A stretch of 48,378 nucleotides of DNA from Acidobacteria bacterium RIFCSPLOWO2_02_FULL_65_29 (GTDB lineage: Bacteria > Acidobacteriota > Vicinamibacteria > Vicinamibacterales > CAVVIG01). Location: contig MEKT01000180.1 of NCBI GenBank assembly GCA_001767435.1, positions 9,389 to 57,766 on the forward strand, given 5' to 3'. This document shows positions 26,567-34,863 of this stretch, piece after piece. Each line of letters begins with the position of its first letter. Within the stretch, counting starts at the first letter, position 1. The notes below the pieces were generated by a model. The model did not search any database. It was not told where the DNA came from and saw only the letters and a list, made by a program, of their open reading frames with translations. The position numbers and the translations under genes are program-made.

Positions 26567-28624
26567 TTACGCCGTGGCGAGCGAGCCGACCTGCACCCGG
26601 GCGTCGTTGAAGCACGCGCCGCCGCCGAGATCGGTCAGCGTGTCGGGCGTGAGCGCCGTCGTGGTGAACCCGTTGCGCGTGCTGCGGCGCCAGAGACCTT
26701 TCGGCAGGCTGACGGTGCCCGGCCGGACAGCCGCCGTGACGCTCAGCTCGCAGTGCACCTCGCCGAGCTCGTTGAAAACCCGCACGAGGTCCTTGTCGAC
26801 CAACCCGCGGGCGGTGGCGTCGGCCGGGTGCATGAGCAGCTTCACATCGGGGCGCGGCAGCTCGCCGAGCGTCGAGCTGATCGTGCGATCGCTTGCGGGC
26901 GAGATGAGCGCCAGCGGGTACTGCCGGGTCGCCGGATCGGGTTGGTATCGATAGAGGCCCCGCGGCGCGGAGGCCTCGAGCGCCGCGGAGAAGAGGTCGA
27001 CTCTTCCGTCCGAGGTGTTGGGGAACACGTCGACGAACTGGATCGGCCTGGATCCGAAGGGCGGCGCCGGTCTGGCGCCCGTGCGAATATCGGCGCCGAT
27101 CGCGCCGGGCAGCGAATCGAGCACGCGCACGAGCAGATCCAGCTCGCCCGCGGGCTCCTGCTCGCCCAGCACCCCGAGCCGCGAGGCCAACTCGCCGAAC
27201 ACGTCGGCGTTCGATCGCGACTCCCCGACCGCGTCGACGACGGGGCGGCCGAGCTCGAGGCTGATCGGACCGTACGCGCGCGCGAAATCGTACCCTTCGA
27301 GAAACGTCGTCGCGGGCAGCAGGACGTCGGCGTAGAGTGCCGTGTCGGTCATCACCTGCTCGAAGACCACGGTGAAGAGGTCGTCGCGCCCGAGACCCTC
27401 GAGGACACGGCGCTGATCGGGCACTGTTGCCGCCGGGTTGCAGTTGTACACGAACAGCACGTCGACGGGCGGGTCGCGGTACTCGGTGAGCGCGCGGCCG
27501 AGGTGATTCATGTTGACGAGCCGTGTGTCGGGTTCCGGCGCGCCGATCCACGTGCGATCGATGTTCCACGACGCCGAGTTGCTCATCGAGTAGCCGCCGC
27601 CCCTGACGCCGAACTTGCCGCCGACCGCAGGCAGCGCCAGCACGGCCATCGCCGCGTTGCCGCCATTTCGGTTTCGCTCGAGTCCCCATCCGCATTTGAC
27701 CAGCGCGGGTGAGCTCGACGCGTAGAGCTCGGCCACGTGCTCGAGCGTGGCGGCGTCGACACCTGCCACGCTCGCCGCTCTCTCGAACGTCCATTCCGCG
27801 GCGCGCTCGCGCAATTGTTCCGCGCCTCTCGTGTGCTCGCGGAGAAACGCTTCGTCGGCCCGCCCGGTGGCGAACAGATGCCGGTGCATCGCCAGCGCGA
27901 CGACGACATCCGTCCCGGGATTGACGGCGAGGTGCACGTCGGCCGATCGCGCGAGCGGTGTCGTTCGCGGGTCGACGACCACGAGCGTCGCGCCGCGCGC
28001 TTGCGCGTCACGCACGTACGGGATCAGATGAATGCCCGACGCCGACGGATTGACGCCCCAGAGCACGATCAGCTTGGCCTCGGGATAGTCCTGATAGGTG
28101 ATCGACGGCATCTTGCCGTAGAGCGCCATATTGGCCGCGCCCGTGGGTGCCGCGCACAGCGTCCGCGCCAGGCGCGAGGCGCCGAACCGGCGCCAGAGCG
28201 TCGCGTCCAGATTGTCCTGGGTGAGGAGACCGTTCGAGCCGCCGTACGAGTAGGGAAGGATCGATGCGCCGCCCCATTTCGCTTTCGCCGCCCGCATCCG
28301 ATCGGCGACCAACGCGAGGGCTTCGTCCCAGGTGACGCGCGTGAACTTGCCGTCGCCCTTGCGGCCTTTCCGCACGGCGGGGTGGAGCAGGCGGTCGGGT
28401 CCGTAGACGCGCTCGCCGAACCTGCGGACCTTCGCGCAAATGAAGCCGCCGGTCACCGGATTGTTCTCCGATCCGTCGAGCGACATGACCGTGCCGTGAT
28501 GAACCGTGACCGCCAGGCTGCAGGCATCGGGGCAGTCCAGCGGACACGCCGTGTCGACGACGGTTGCCGGGCCGCCGAGAACGGCCTTCTTCCCGGGCCG
28601 CTCGGCCTTCGCAGGAGACGCCAT
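26567..28624 (-). CDS. Molybdopterin-dependent oxidoreductase (DMSO reductase family)
   Basis: This 685-residue enzyme has a [4Fe-4S] motif of Cys27, Cys31, Cys35 and Cys63 (CPLDCPDAC and GGFICAK), followed by RLLHPAVRKG and FTRVTWDEALALVADR. The Mo-bis-MGD domains follow (AKLIVLWGVNPSASGIH, LVVVDPRTTPLA, FGVRGGGYSMSNSA). The C-terminal dinucleotide-binding barrel includes LLMHPADATARGLVDKDLVR. There is no twin-arginine signal, so it is probably cytoplasmic. The family includes formate dehydrogenase-like and orphan oxidoreductases; no electron-transfer subunit is adjacent, so its substrate is unknown. Confidence 0.9.
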   Translation of the reverse strand: MASPAKAERPGKKAVLGGPATVVDTACPLDCPDACSLAVTVHHGTVMSLDGSENNPVTGGFICAKVRRFGERVYGPDRLLHPAVRKGRKGDGKFTRVTWDEALALVADRMRAAKAKWGGASILPYSYGGSNGLLTQDNLDATLWRRFGASRLARTLCAAPTGAANMALYGKMPSITYQDYPEAKLIVLWGVNPSASGIHLIPYVRDAQARGATLVVVDPRTTPLARSADVHLAVNPGTDVVVALAMHRHLFATGRADEAFLREHTRGAEQLRERAAEWTFERAASVAGVDAATLEHVAELYASSSPALVKCGWGLERNRNGGNAAMAVLALPAVGGKFGVRGGGYSMSNSASWNIDRTWIGAPEPDTRLVNMNHLGRALTEYRDPPVDVLFVYNCNPAATVPDQRRVLEGLGRDDLFTVVFEQVMTDTALYADVLLPATTFLEGYDFARAYGPISLELGRPVVDAVGESRSNADVFGELASRLGVLGEQEPAGELDLLVRVLDSLPGAIGADIRTGARPAPPFGSRPIQFVDVFPNTSDGRVDLFSAALEASAPRGLYRYQPDPATRQYPLALISPASDRTISSTLGELPRPDVKLLMHPADATARGLVDKDLVRVFNELGEVHCELSVTAAVRPGTVSLPKGLWRRSTRNGFTTTALTPDTLTDLGGGACFNDARVQVGSLATA

Positions 28625-28654
28625 TGGCGTAACTTACCACGATCAACGCGGAGC

Positions 28655-28845
28655 AGTAGCGAAGCGTCGCCTCAAACCGCCGAGTGACGGGCCCCATCGG
28701 CTCGAACGGCGAATCTTCGCTACCAGGCGGCCGCTTTGCGGCCGCACTAAGACAGCTTCTAAAGCTGGATACTTGCCGCATTCGCATGGATATCGGCTTA
28801 GAAGATGTCTAGTTTCGTGTTTTCGTGTTGTCGTGGCAGACATTT
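28655..28845. repeat. Gap with hairpins and a 66-bp inverted-repeat element
   Basis: A GC hairpin (GCGGCCGCTTTGCGGCCGC, 28727-28745) is followed by an imperfect inverted repeat whose arms are CTAAGACAGCTTCTAAAGC (28747-28765) and the reverse complement of CTAGACATCTTCTAAGCCG (28794-28812). An 8-nt array TTTCGTGT TTTCGTGT TGTCGTGG follows (28813-28836). No gene is visible. Confidence 0.5.
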
Positions 28846-28862
28846 CGTGGTGATCGTGTCCT

Positions 28863-29276
28863 ATGTTCTTCACCCTCAACGCGGCAAACGCCGGACCGTC
28901 GCTGCGCATCCGATGAAGCGGCTGCTGGACGTGTTGCGAGAGGACTGCGGCTGACGGGCACCAAGGAAGGGTGCGGCGAAGGCGAGTGCGGCGCCTGTAC
29001 GGTGCTCATCGACGGCGCGCCGGTCAACAGTTGTCTGGTGCCGTTCGCGCACGTCGACCGAACACGGATCGAAACCATCGAAGGCCTGGGCGGCGGCCAT
29101 CCGCCGCAGCAGGCGTTTGTCGAGCACGGCGGCGCTCAGTGCGGCATCTGCACGCCGGGCATGATCATGGCCGCCGTGGCGCTCGGTCCAGGGCCGTCGC
29201 TCGCCGAGATGCGGACGGGCCTGGCGGGAAATCTGTGCCGCTGCACCGGGTACTCGGCGATCTATCGATCGATCCA
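28863..29276 (+). pseudogene. Xanthine dehydrogenase small (2Fe-2S) subunit, two frameshifts
   Basis: The three frames together spell a CoxS/XdhC-type subunit. ATG 28863 opens MFFTLNA; a one-base loss then gives KRRTVAAHPMKRLLDVLRED; a second one-base loss near 28945 gives LRLTGTKEGCGEGECGACTV and the rest. Both [2Fe-2S] motifs survive (GCGEGECGAC and C...CGICTPGM...NLCRCTGY). The long open frame hides the breaks because its first 40 codons are non-native. It ends in a heptamer array instead of its own stop. It is either a pseudogene or two single-base assembly errors. Confidence 0.8.
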
Positions 29277-29345
29277 AAGGGCAAAGGGCAAAGGGCAGAG
29301 GGCAGAGGGCATAGAGCGAAGGGCGAAGGGCAAAGGGCAAAGGGA
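29277..29345. repeat. Heptamer array at a gene-fragment junction
   Basis: AGGGCAA AGGGCAG AGGGCAG AGGGCAT AGAGCGA AGGGCGA AGGGCAA AGGGCAA. It sits exactly between the end of the 2Fe-2S domain and the surviving C-terminal part of the FAD subunit. The complementary word TGCCCTC occurs at 15131-15166. Confidence 0.85.
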
Positions 29346-29351
29346 TCTGAG

Positions 29352-29720
29352 ATGCTCGGAACGATTTCGAACCGCCAACTGCTGCAGCCGCGGTCGCTCG
29401 CCGACGCACAGTGGTTCCGGAAGGTCGGGACGCGGGCGGCCCAGGCCATCTCCAAGGTCGTCATGGCCGGTGTGGCCGGCGAGCGGCCGCGGGTCGCGCT
29501 CGGCAGCGTCGCGCCGACGGTCGTGCGATTGCGGAAGACAGAAGGTGTCCTCGCCGCGGGCGAGTCCATCGAGGCGGCCCAGGCCGCGCTCCAAGCCGAG
29601 ATCGCGCCGATCGACGACCTGCGATCGACGGCCGAGTATCGGCGTCGCGTGGCCGCGAATCTCCTCGCCCGCTTCGCCCTCGAGTGCCTCGGCCGCCGCG
29701 GGCGGCGCTGGTCGAAGTAG
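29352..29720 (+). pseudogene. FAD-binding subunit of xanthine dehydrogenase, C-terminal fragment
   Basis: This 122-codon open frame from ATG 29352 matches only the C-terminal domain of CoxM-type FAD subunits: WFRKVGTRAAQAISKVVMAG, VALGSVAPTVVRLRKTE and STAEYRRRVAANLLARF. A complete subunit is near 290 residues, so the FAD-binding half is missing. The frame is intact and a short product could be made, but it could not bind FAD by itself. Together with the broken 2Fe-2S gene it marks a deleted molybdoenzyme locus. Confidence 0.8.
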
Positions 29721-29768
29721 GCGGTGAGCATCCACAGAGGTATAGTAGCTTTCGGTTCCACCTCGAAC

Positions 29769-31043
29769 ATGCGCGCCGCCGTCGTTGTCGTTGGGGATCT
29801 CGGACGGAGTCCCCGCATGCAGTATCACGCACACGCGCTCGCCGCCAGCGGCGCGGACGTGGACGTGATCGGCTATGAGGGTGCGCCGCTCCCGAAATTC
29901 CTCACGACCGATCCACACGTGACCGTCCATCGCCTCGCGGAGCCGCAGCTGCGCTTTCGCGTGGGACGCTCGAAACTGCTGTATGGCGTCGCCGCGGCGA
30001 TCGACGCGCTGCGCGCGGCCCTGCGCCTCGGCGTGACGCTTCTGCGGATCCCGAAGCCCGATCTGATCCTCGTGCAGAACCCGCCTACGATCCCGACGCT
30101 CCAGCTGGCGTGGCTCGTCGCGCGGCTGCGCGGCGCGAGGCTCGTGATCGACTGGCACAACCTCGGATATACGATCCTGGCGCTTCGACTCGGCCGCCGC
30201 CACGTCGTGGTCCGGCTGGCACGATGGCTCGAGATGATCGGCGGGCGTCTGGCCGACGCGCACCTGTGCGTGTCGCGGGGATTCTCGAGGTTTCTCGCCG
30301 ATCGCTTCAAGCTGATCGACACACCCGACAGGCCCGTGCGCGTGCTCTACGATCGGCCCGCGTCGGCCTTTGTGCCCATCGATCGCATCGAGCGCGAGCA
30401 GATCCGGCAGGCGCTCTTCGTGCGCCTCGGCATCCGGCACACCGGCACGGTCGGCTTCATCGTGTGTCCGACGAGCTGGACGGCCGACGAGGACTTCGAT
30501 CTCGTGATCGACGCGGTCCGCGACCTCGAAGACCGCATCCGGGGCTGGGAAGCCGGCCGGTCGTCGCGCCGCTTTCCGGATCTGGTGATCCTCGTGACCG
30601 GCGAAGGCCAGCGCCGCACCGAGTTCGAACGGCGGTTCGCAGGGCTGCCGGCTCGCCGAGTCCAACTTCGCACGCGCTGGCTCGAGCCCGAGGACTACCC
30701 GCGCATCGTCGGCAGCGCCGACCTCGGGCTGTGCCTCCATCGGTCCTCATCGGGCGTGGACATTCCAATGAAAGTCGTCGACCTGTTCGGCGCGGGCGTT
30801 CCGGTGTTCGCGCTCGACTACGGTGCGTGTCTGGCCGAGCGCGTCCGGCACGGCGTCAACGGCCGGCTGTTCTCGAACAGCGGCCAGCTTGCCGAGCTGC
30901 TGTTCGACGTGTTCGAGACGTTCCCCGGCGAGTCCTCGGAGCTCGATCGGCTGCGGACTGGCGCGCGGCGATCGGCGCGTCCCACATGGGAGGAAGGGTG
31001 GTCGAGCGAGGCGCGCGCGGTCTTGATGCTCGAGCAGAAGTGA
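29769..31043 (+). CDS. Alg1-like (GT33-type) glycosyltransferase
   Basis: This 424-residue protein resembles eukaryotic Alg1, which adds the first mannose to the dolichol-linked chitobiose of N-glycans. The resemblance includes VVVGDLGRSPRMQYHAHALA, VDVIGYEGAPLP, LVQNPPTIPTLQLAWLVARL, LVIDWHNLGYTILAL and ALFVRLG. The C-terminal donor domain has SSGVDIPMKVVDLFGAGVPV, the usual Alg1 end motif. The start is ATG 29769. As in Alg1, a GT-B fold on the cytoplasmic side of the membrane is expected, probably acting on a lipid-linked sugar. Bacterial members are orphan enzymes to my knowledge. No other glycan genes flank it. Confidence 0.88.
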   Translation: MRAAVVVVGDLGRSPRMQYHAHALAASGADVDVIGYEGAPLPKFLTTDPHVTVHRLAEPQLRFRVGRSKLLYGVAAAIDALRAALRLGVTLLRIPKPDLILVQNPPTIPTLQLAWLVARLRGARLVIDWHNLGYTILALRLGRRHVVVRLARWLEMIGGRLADAHLCVSRGFSRFLADRFKLIDTPDRPVRVLYDRPASAFVPIDRIEREQIRQALFVRLGIRHTGTVGFIVCPTSWTADEDFDLVIDAVRDLEDRIRGWEAGRSSRRFPDLVILVTGEGQRRTEFERRFAGLPARRVQLRTRWLEPEDYPRIVGSADLGLCLHRSSSGVDIPMKVVDLFGAGVPVFALDYGACLAERVRHGVNGRLFSNSGQLAELLFDVFETFPGESSELDRLRTGARRSARPTWEEGWSSEARAVLMLEQK

Positions 31044-31090
31044 GCCCGATTCCTTAGTCCCGAGCCCCGTACGTCTCGTTTTCGTGTGCG

Positions 31091-31120
31091 TATAATGGCG
31101 TTTTCCCTGGCGGGAAGGAG
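31091..31120 (+). promoter_or_regulatory. -10 box and strong ribosome-binding site of the mmsA-like gene
   Basis: A consensus TATAAT at 31091-31096 is followed by GGAAGGAG at 31113-31120, seven bases before GTG 31128. This decides the start: longer in-frame starts (GTG 31086, ATG 31095) would lie in or before the -10 box. No convincing -35 box is visible. Confidence 0.6.
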
Positions 31121-31127
31121 TCGCGCC

Positions 31128-32603
31128 GTGCCGCAGGTCGCCGATCGCCCCGACGTGCAGATGCTCGACAACTTCATCGGCGGCCGATGGGTGAAGGCGC
31201 AGACGGACGCGTGTTTCGACGTCCACAACCCGGCTGTCGGATCGGTGATCGGGCGGACGCCGCTGTCGACGGCAGCCGACGTCGACGCCGCCGTCGAGGC
31301 GGCTGCACGCGCGTTTCCCTCGTGGCGCGACACGGCGGTGAACGCTCGCGCTCAGGTGCTGTACAAGTTCAAGGCGCTTCTCGAGCAGCATGTCGATGAG
31401 ATCGCTCGCCTCGTGACGACCGAGCACGGCAAGACGCTCGACGAAGCGCGCGGCAGCGTCCGGCGCGCCATCGAGTGCGTGGAGGTGGCGTGTGGCGCCC
31501 CGTCGCTCTTGCAGGGCGCGGCCCTCGAGGACATCGCCTCCGGCATCGACTGCCACGTCGTGCGCCAACCGCTCGGCGTCGTCGCGGCGATCGCGCCGTT
31601 CAATTTTCCCGCGATGGTGCCGATGTGGTTCCTGCCTTTCGGCATCGCCAGCGGCAATACGTTCGTCCTGAAGCCGTCGGAACAGGTGCCGTGGTCGCAG
31701 CGCAGGATGACGGATCTCCTGCAGCAGAGCGATCTACCGCCAGGGGTCGTCAATCTGGTGAATGGCGGGAGCGACGTGGTCAATGCCATCTGCGATCACC
31801 AGGGTATTCGCGCCGTGTCGTTCGTCGGCTCGACCGCGGTGGCGAAGCACGTGTATCAGCGCGCGACCCATGCGGGCAAGCGCGTCCAGGCCCTCGGCGG
31901 CGCCAAGAATTTCATCGTCGTGATGCCGGATGCGGACCTCGATCGATCGATCGGCGTGATCAGCGAGTCGTTCTATGGCTGTGCGGGCGAGCGCTGCCTG
32001 GCCGGCAGCGTCCTCGTGCCAGTTGGCGGCGTCCACGCCGAGGCGCGCGACCGGCTCGTGGCGGCGGCGAAGGCCTTGAAGGTGGGTGATGGCGCGCAGC
32101 CGGGCGTGACGATGGGGCCCGTGATCAGCGCGAAGCACCGGGACCGCGTGCTGAGCTACATCGACCGGGGCGTCGCGGAGGGCGCGTCGCTGCTCGTCGA
32201 CGGACGCGGGACGCGTGTCGAGAATCGGCCCGACGGATACTTCGTGGGTCCGACGGTGTTCGATCAGGTGTCGCCGCGCATGGCGATTGGCCGCGAGGAG
32301 ATCTTCGGGCCGGTGGCGTCGATTTGTCCGGTGAAGTCGCTCGACGAGGCTCTCGGGCTCATCGAGTCGCACCCGAACGCGAACGCGACGTCGATCTTCA
32401 CGAGCAGCGGAAAGGCCGCGCGCGAGTTCGCGAAGCAGGCCACGGCGTCGATGGTGGGCGTGAACATCGGGGTGGCCGCGCCGATGGCGTACTTCCCGTT
32501 CGGCGGCGCGAAAGACAGCTTCTTCGGGGACCTGAAAGCACACGGCCGCGACGCCTGGGAGTTCTACACCGACAAGAAGGTGACGATCAGCAGGTGGTTC
32601 TGA
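31128..32603 (+). CDS. mmsA: CoA-acylating (methyl)malonate-semialdehyde dehydrogenase
   Basis: This 491-residue aldehyde dehydrogenase turns malonate semialdehyde into acetyl-CoA, or methylmalonate semialdehyde into propionyl-CoA. MmsA-specific stretches are IAPFNFPAMVPMWFLPFGIA, KPSEQVPWSQRRMTDLLQQS, ALGGAKNFIVVMPDADLD and GCAGERCLAGS with catalytic Cys290. The end FGGAKDSFFGDLKAHGRDAW also fits. It is 13 bases upstream of the dihydropyrimidinase gene, so the pair is probably an operon. In this context it would finish beta-alanine and beta-aminoisobutyrate breakdown from uracil and thymine. Confidence 0.92.
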   Translation: MPQVADRPDVQMLDNFIGGRWVKAQTDACFDVHNPAVGSVIGRTPLSTAADVDAAVEAAARAFPSWRDTAVNARAQVLYKFKALLEQHVDEIARLVTTEHGKTLDEARGSVRRAIECVEVACGAPSLLQGAALEDIASGIDCHVVRQPLGVVAAIAPFNFPAMVPMWFLPFGIASGNTFVLKPSEQVPWSQRRMTDLLQQSDLPPGVVNLVNGGSDVVNAICDHQGIRAVSFVGSTAVAKHVYQRATHAGKRVQALGGAKNFIVVMPDADLDRSIGVISESFYGCAGERCLAGSVLVPVGGVHAEARDRLVAAAKALKVGDGAQPGVTMGPVISAKHRDRVLSYIDRGVAEGASLLVDGRGTRVENRPDGYFVGPTVFDQVSPRMAIGREEIFGPVASICPVKSLDEALGLIESHPNANATSIFTSSGKAAREFAKQATASMVGVNIGVAAPMAYFPFGGAKDSFFGDLKAHGRDAWEFYTDKKVTISRWF

Positions 32604-32616
32604 CTGATAGAGACGT

Positions 32617-34002
32617 ATGAGAACTCTCATCACACACGGAACGATTGTCACCGCGTCCGATCTGTACAAGGGTGACGTGCTCATCGAGGACGAGAAGATC
32701 GCTGTCATCGGGACGACGCTCGATGACATCGTCTCCATGGCCGACAAGGTGATCGACGCGTCCGGCAAGTACGTGTTGCCGGGCGGCATCGACGTCCATA
32801 CGCATCTCGACATGCCGTTTGGCGGCACGACGTCGGCCGACGACTTCGAGTCGGGCACACGCGCGGCGGCCTTCGGCGGGACGACGTCCGTCGTGGATTT
32901 CGCCATTCAGTACCGCGGCCAGACGCTTCACCACGCGTGGGAAACGTGGATGAAGAAGGCCGAGGGCAAGGCGGTCATCGACTACGGGTTCCACATGATC
33001 ATGACCGACCTGAACGATCACACCGAGGGCGAGATGGATGCGCTCGTGCGCCAGGGCGTGACGTCGTTCAAGCTGTTCATGGCATACCCGGGCGTGTTCA
33101 TGCTCGACGATGGGAGCATTTTCAAGGCGCTGCTCCGGACGGGAGCCAACGGCGGGACCATCTGCATGCACGCCGAGAACGGCGGCGTGATCGACGTGCT
33201 CGTGCAGCGCGCGCTCGCCGAGGGAAAGACGGCGCCGAAGTATCACGCGCTCACGCGACCCGCGCGGGCCGAGGCCGAAGCCACGCACCGGGCCATCGCG
33301 CTTGCCGAGATCGCCGACGTGCCGATCTACATCGTGCACCTGTCGGCCGCCGAAGCGCTCGAGATGGTGACGGAAGCGCGCGACCGCGGGCTGCCGGCCT
33401 TCGCGGAAACGTGTCCGCAGTACCTCTTTCTGTCCTACGACAACTACGAGGAGCCAGATTTCGGCGGGGCGAAATACGTCATGAGCCCGCCGCTCCGGGA
33501 GAAGCGCACGCAGGACCAGCTCTGGCGCGGCCTGGCGTTCAACGACCTGCAGTGCATCTCCACCGATCACTGTCCCTTCTGTATGAAGGAGCAGAAAGAG
33601 ATCGGCAGGAACGACTTCTCGAAAATCCCGAACGGCGCGCCGGGCATCGAGACACGAATGAGTTTGGTCTACGACGGCGGCGTCAGGGCAGGCCGCATCA
33701 CGCTCAACCGGTTCGTGGAGCTCACCTCGACGTCCCCGGCGAAGATCTTCGGGCTCTTTCCACGCAAGGGGACCATCGCGCCAGGCTCGGACGCCGACAT
33801 CGTCGTCTTCGATCCACACCGTACGATCACGCTGTCGGCCGAGACACTCCACATGAAGGTCGATTACAGCCCCTATGAAGGGCGGCGGGTCACGGGCGCC
33901 GCCGACACGGTTCTGTCGCACGGGCGCGTGGTGATCGAGGACGGACAATTCGTCGGGCGCGTCGGGGCGGGGTCGTTCCTGAAACGATCCCCTCGTTCTT
34001 GA
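32617..34002 (+). CDS. hydA: Dihydropyrimidinase / D-hydantoinase
   Basis: This 461-residue cyclic amidohydrolase opens the ring of dihydrouracil and dihydrothymine to N-carbamoyl-beta-amino acids. The metal ligands are His61 and His63 in GIDVHTHLD, the carboxylated Lys152 in SFKLFMAYPG, and later His in YIVHLSAAEAL and Asp in CISTDHCPF. SPPLREK and NGAPGIETR also match family sites. It sits between the mmsA-like dehydrogenase and the decayed urate genes, and PreA, which makes its substrate, is 2 kb downstream. A beta-ureidopropionase gene for the next step is not in the window. Confidence 0.94.
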   Translation: MRTLITHGTIVTASDLYKGDVLIEDEKIAVIGTTLDDIVSMADKVIDASGKYVLPGGIDVHTHLDMPFGGTTSADDFESGTRAAAFGGTTSVVDFAIQYRGQTLHHAWETWMKKAEGKAVIDYGFHMIMTDLNDHTEGEMDALVRQGVTSFKLFMAYPGVFMLDDGSIFKALLRTGANGGTICMHAENGGVIDVLVQRALAEGKTAPKYHALTRPARAEAEATHRAIALAEIADVPIYIVHLSAAEALEMVTEARDRGLPAFAETCPQYLFLSYDNYEEPDFGGAKYVMSPPLREKRTQDQLWRGLAFNDLQCISTDHCPFCMKEQKEIGRNDFSKIPNGAPGIETRMSLVYDGGVRAGRITLNRFVELTSTSPAKIFGLFPRKGTIAPGSDADIVVFDPHRTITLSAETLHMKVDYSPYEGRRVTGAADTVLSHGRVVIEDGQFVGRVGAGSFLKRSPRS

Positions 34003-34019
34003 ACAATCTGTGCGACGCT

Positions 34020-34135
34020 CGAGAACGCTCCACCACGGAGGACACCGAAGACACACACGGAGGAGGAATCGATTGGGATCCCTACCGATCGAACCTCCGT
34101 GTCCTCAGTGTCCTCGGTGGTGGCGAGGATAATTC
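34020..34135. repeat. Inverted 9-nt arrays at the 5' end of the broken allantoicase
   Basis: CACCACGGA GGACACCGA (34032-34050) is mirrored by CCTCCGTGT CCTCAGTGT CCTCGGTGG (about 34095-34124). The two could pair into a long hairpin. The second array occupies the place where the first part of allantoicase should be. Relatives are at 35830-35930 and around 2440-2455. Confidence 0.7.
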
Positions 34136-34169
34136 TTGCTGGCGGCGAGTGTGATTCTTCGTAGCACCC

Positions 34170-34852
34170 GTGTCGTCCTGCCCGAGAGCGCCCGGCCACG
34201 ACTGGTGCATCGTGCGATTGGGCGCGCCGGGGGTCGTCGGTGGCGTCGACGTGGAGACCACGCATTTCAAGGGCAACTTCCCTGAATCGCGCGCGCTGGA
34301 CATCTGTGATCTCGGTGGGTTGGGCTCGGCGAGCGAGCTTGAGCAGGCACCGTGGCAGGAGGTGCTCGCGCCGGTCGGGCTCGAGGGCGACGCCCACAAC
34401 TGGTTCGCGATCGAGCGGGCGACGAAGGCGACACATGTCCGGCTTCGTATTCTTCCAGACGGCGGCGTCGCGCGACTCCGCGCGTACGGCGAGGTGTCGG
34501 CCGACTGGGCGCGTCCGTGCGGCCGAGGTCAGATCGATCTGGCGGCGGCCGGGGGCGTGGTCCTCGCCTGCAGCGACATGTTCTTCGGATCACGGCACAA
34601 CGTGATCATGCCGGGGGACGCGCGCAGCATGGCCGACGGGTGGGAAACGAGGCGGCGCCGCGGCCCCGGACACGACTGGAGGATCTCCTGCCGACGACGC
34701 CGCTCCAGCCGCACGCGCGGCACACATTCGAGCGCGAGCTCCGGCCGGTTGGCGACGTCACGCACGCGCGCTTCAACATTTTTCACGATGGCGGCGTCGG
34801 GCGCCTGCGGTTGTTCGGGCGGCCCAGGGCAAAGAGGGACAGCCTGGCGTAG
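34170..34852 (+). pseudogene. Allantoicase, truncated and internally deleted
   Basis: Allantoicase hydrolyses allantoate to ureidoglycolate and urea, and consists of two similar domains. Here the N-terminal 80 or so residues are missing: the frame opens at RAPGHDWCIVRLGAPG in domain 1. Domain 2 begins normally ([31 protein letters not shown]) and then jumps in another frame to [20 protein letters not shown] and [17 protein letters not shown] stretch of about 70 residues has gone between GPGHDW and EDLLP. Both defects fall at the same PGHDW motif. It abuts UraD, with the stop TAG at 34850-34852. Confidence 0.8.
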
Positions 34853-34863
34853 TGGCTCCCTCT

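Noticed and set aside
29277-29345. CRISPR-like tandem repeats
   Set aside because: The units are 7 nt with no spacers, as are all other arrays; no cas genes are present.
28825-29727. Single intact 300-residue iron-sulfur protein
   Set aside because: Its first 40 codons are non-native and it continues through a heptamer array into an unrelated frame; only the 2Fe-2S core is real and it is joined by two frameshifts.
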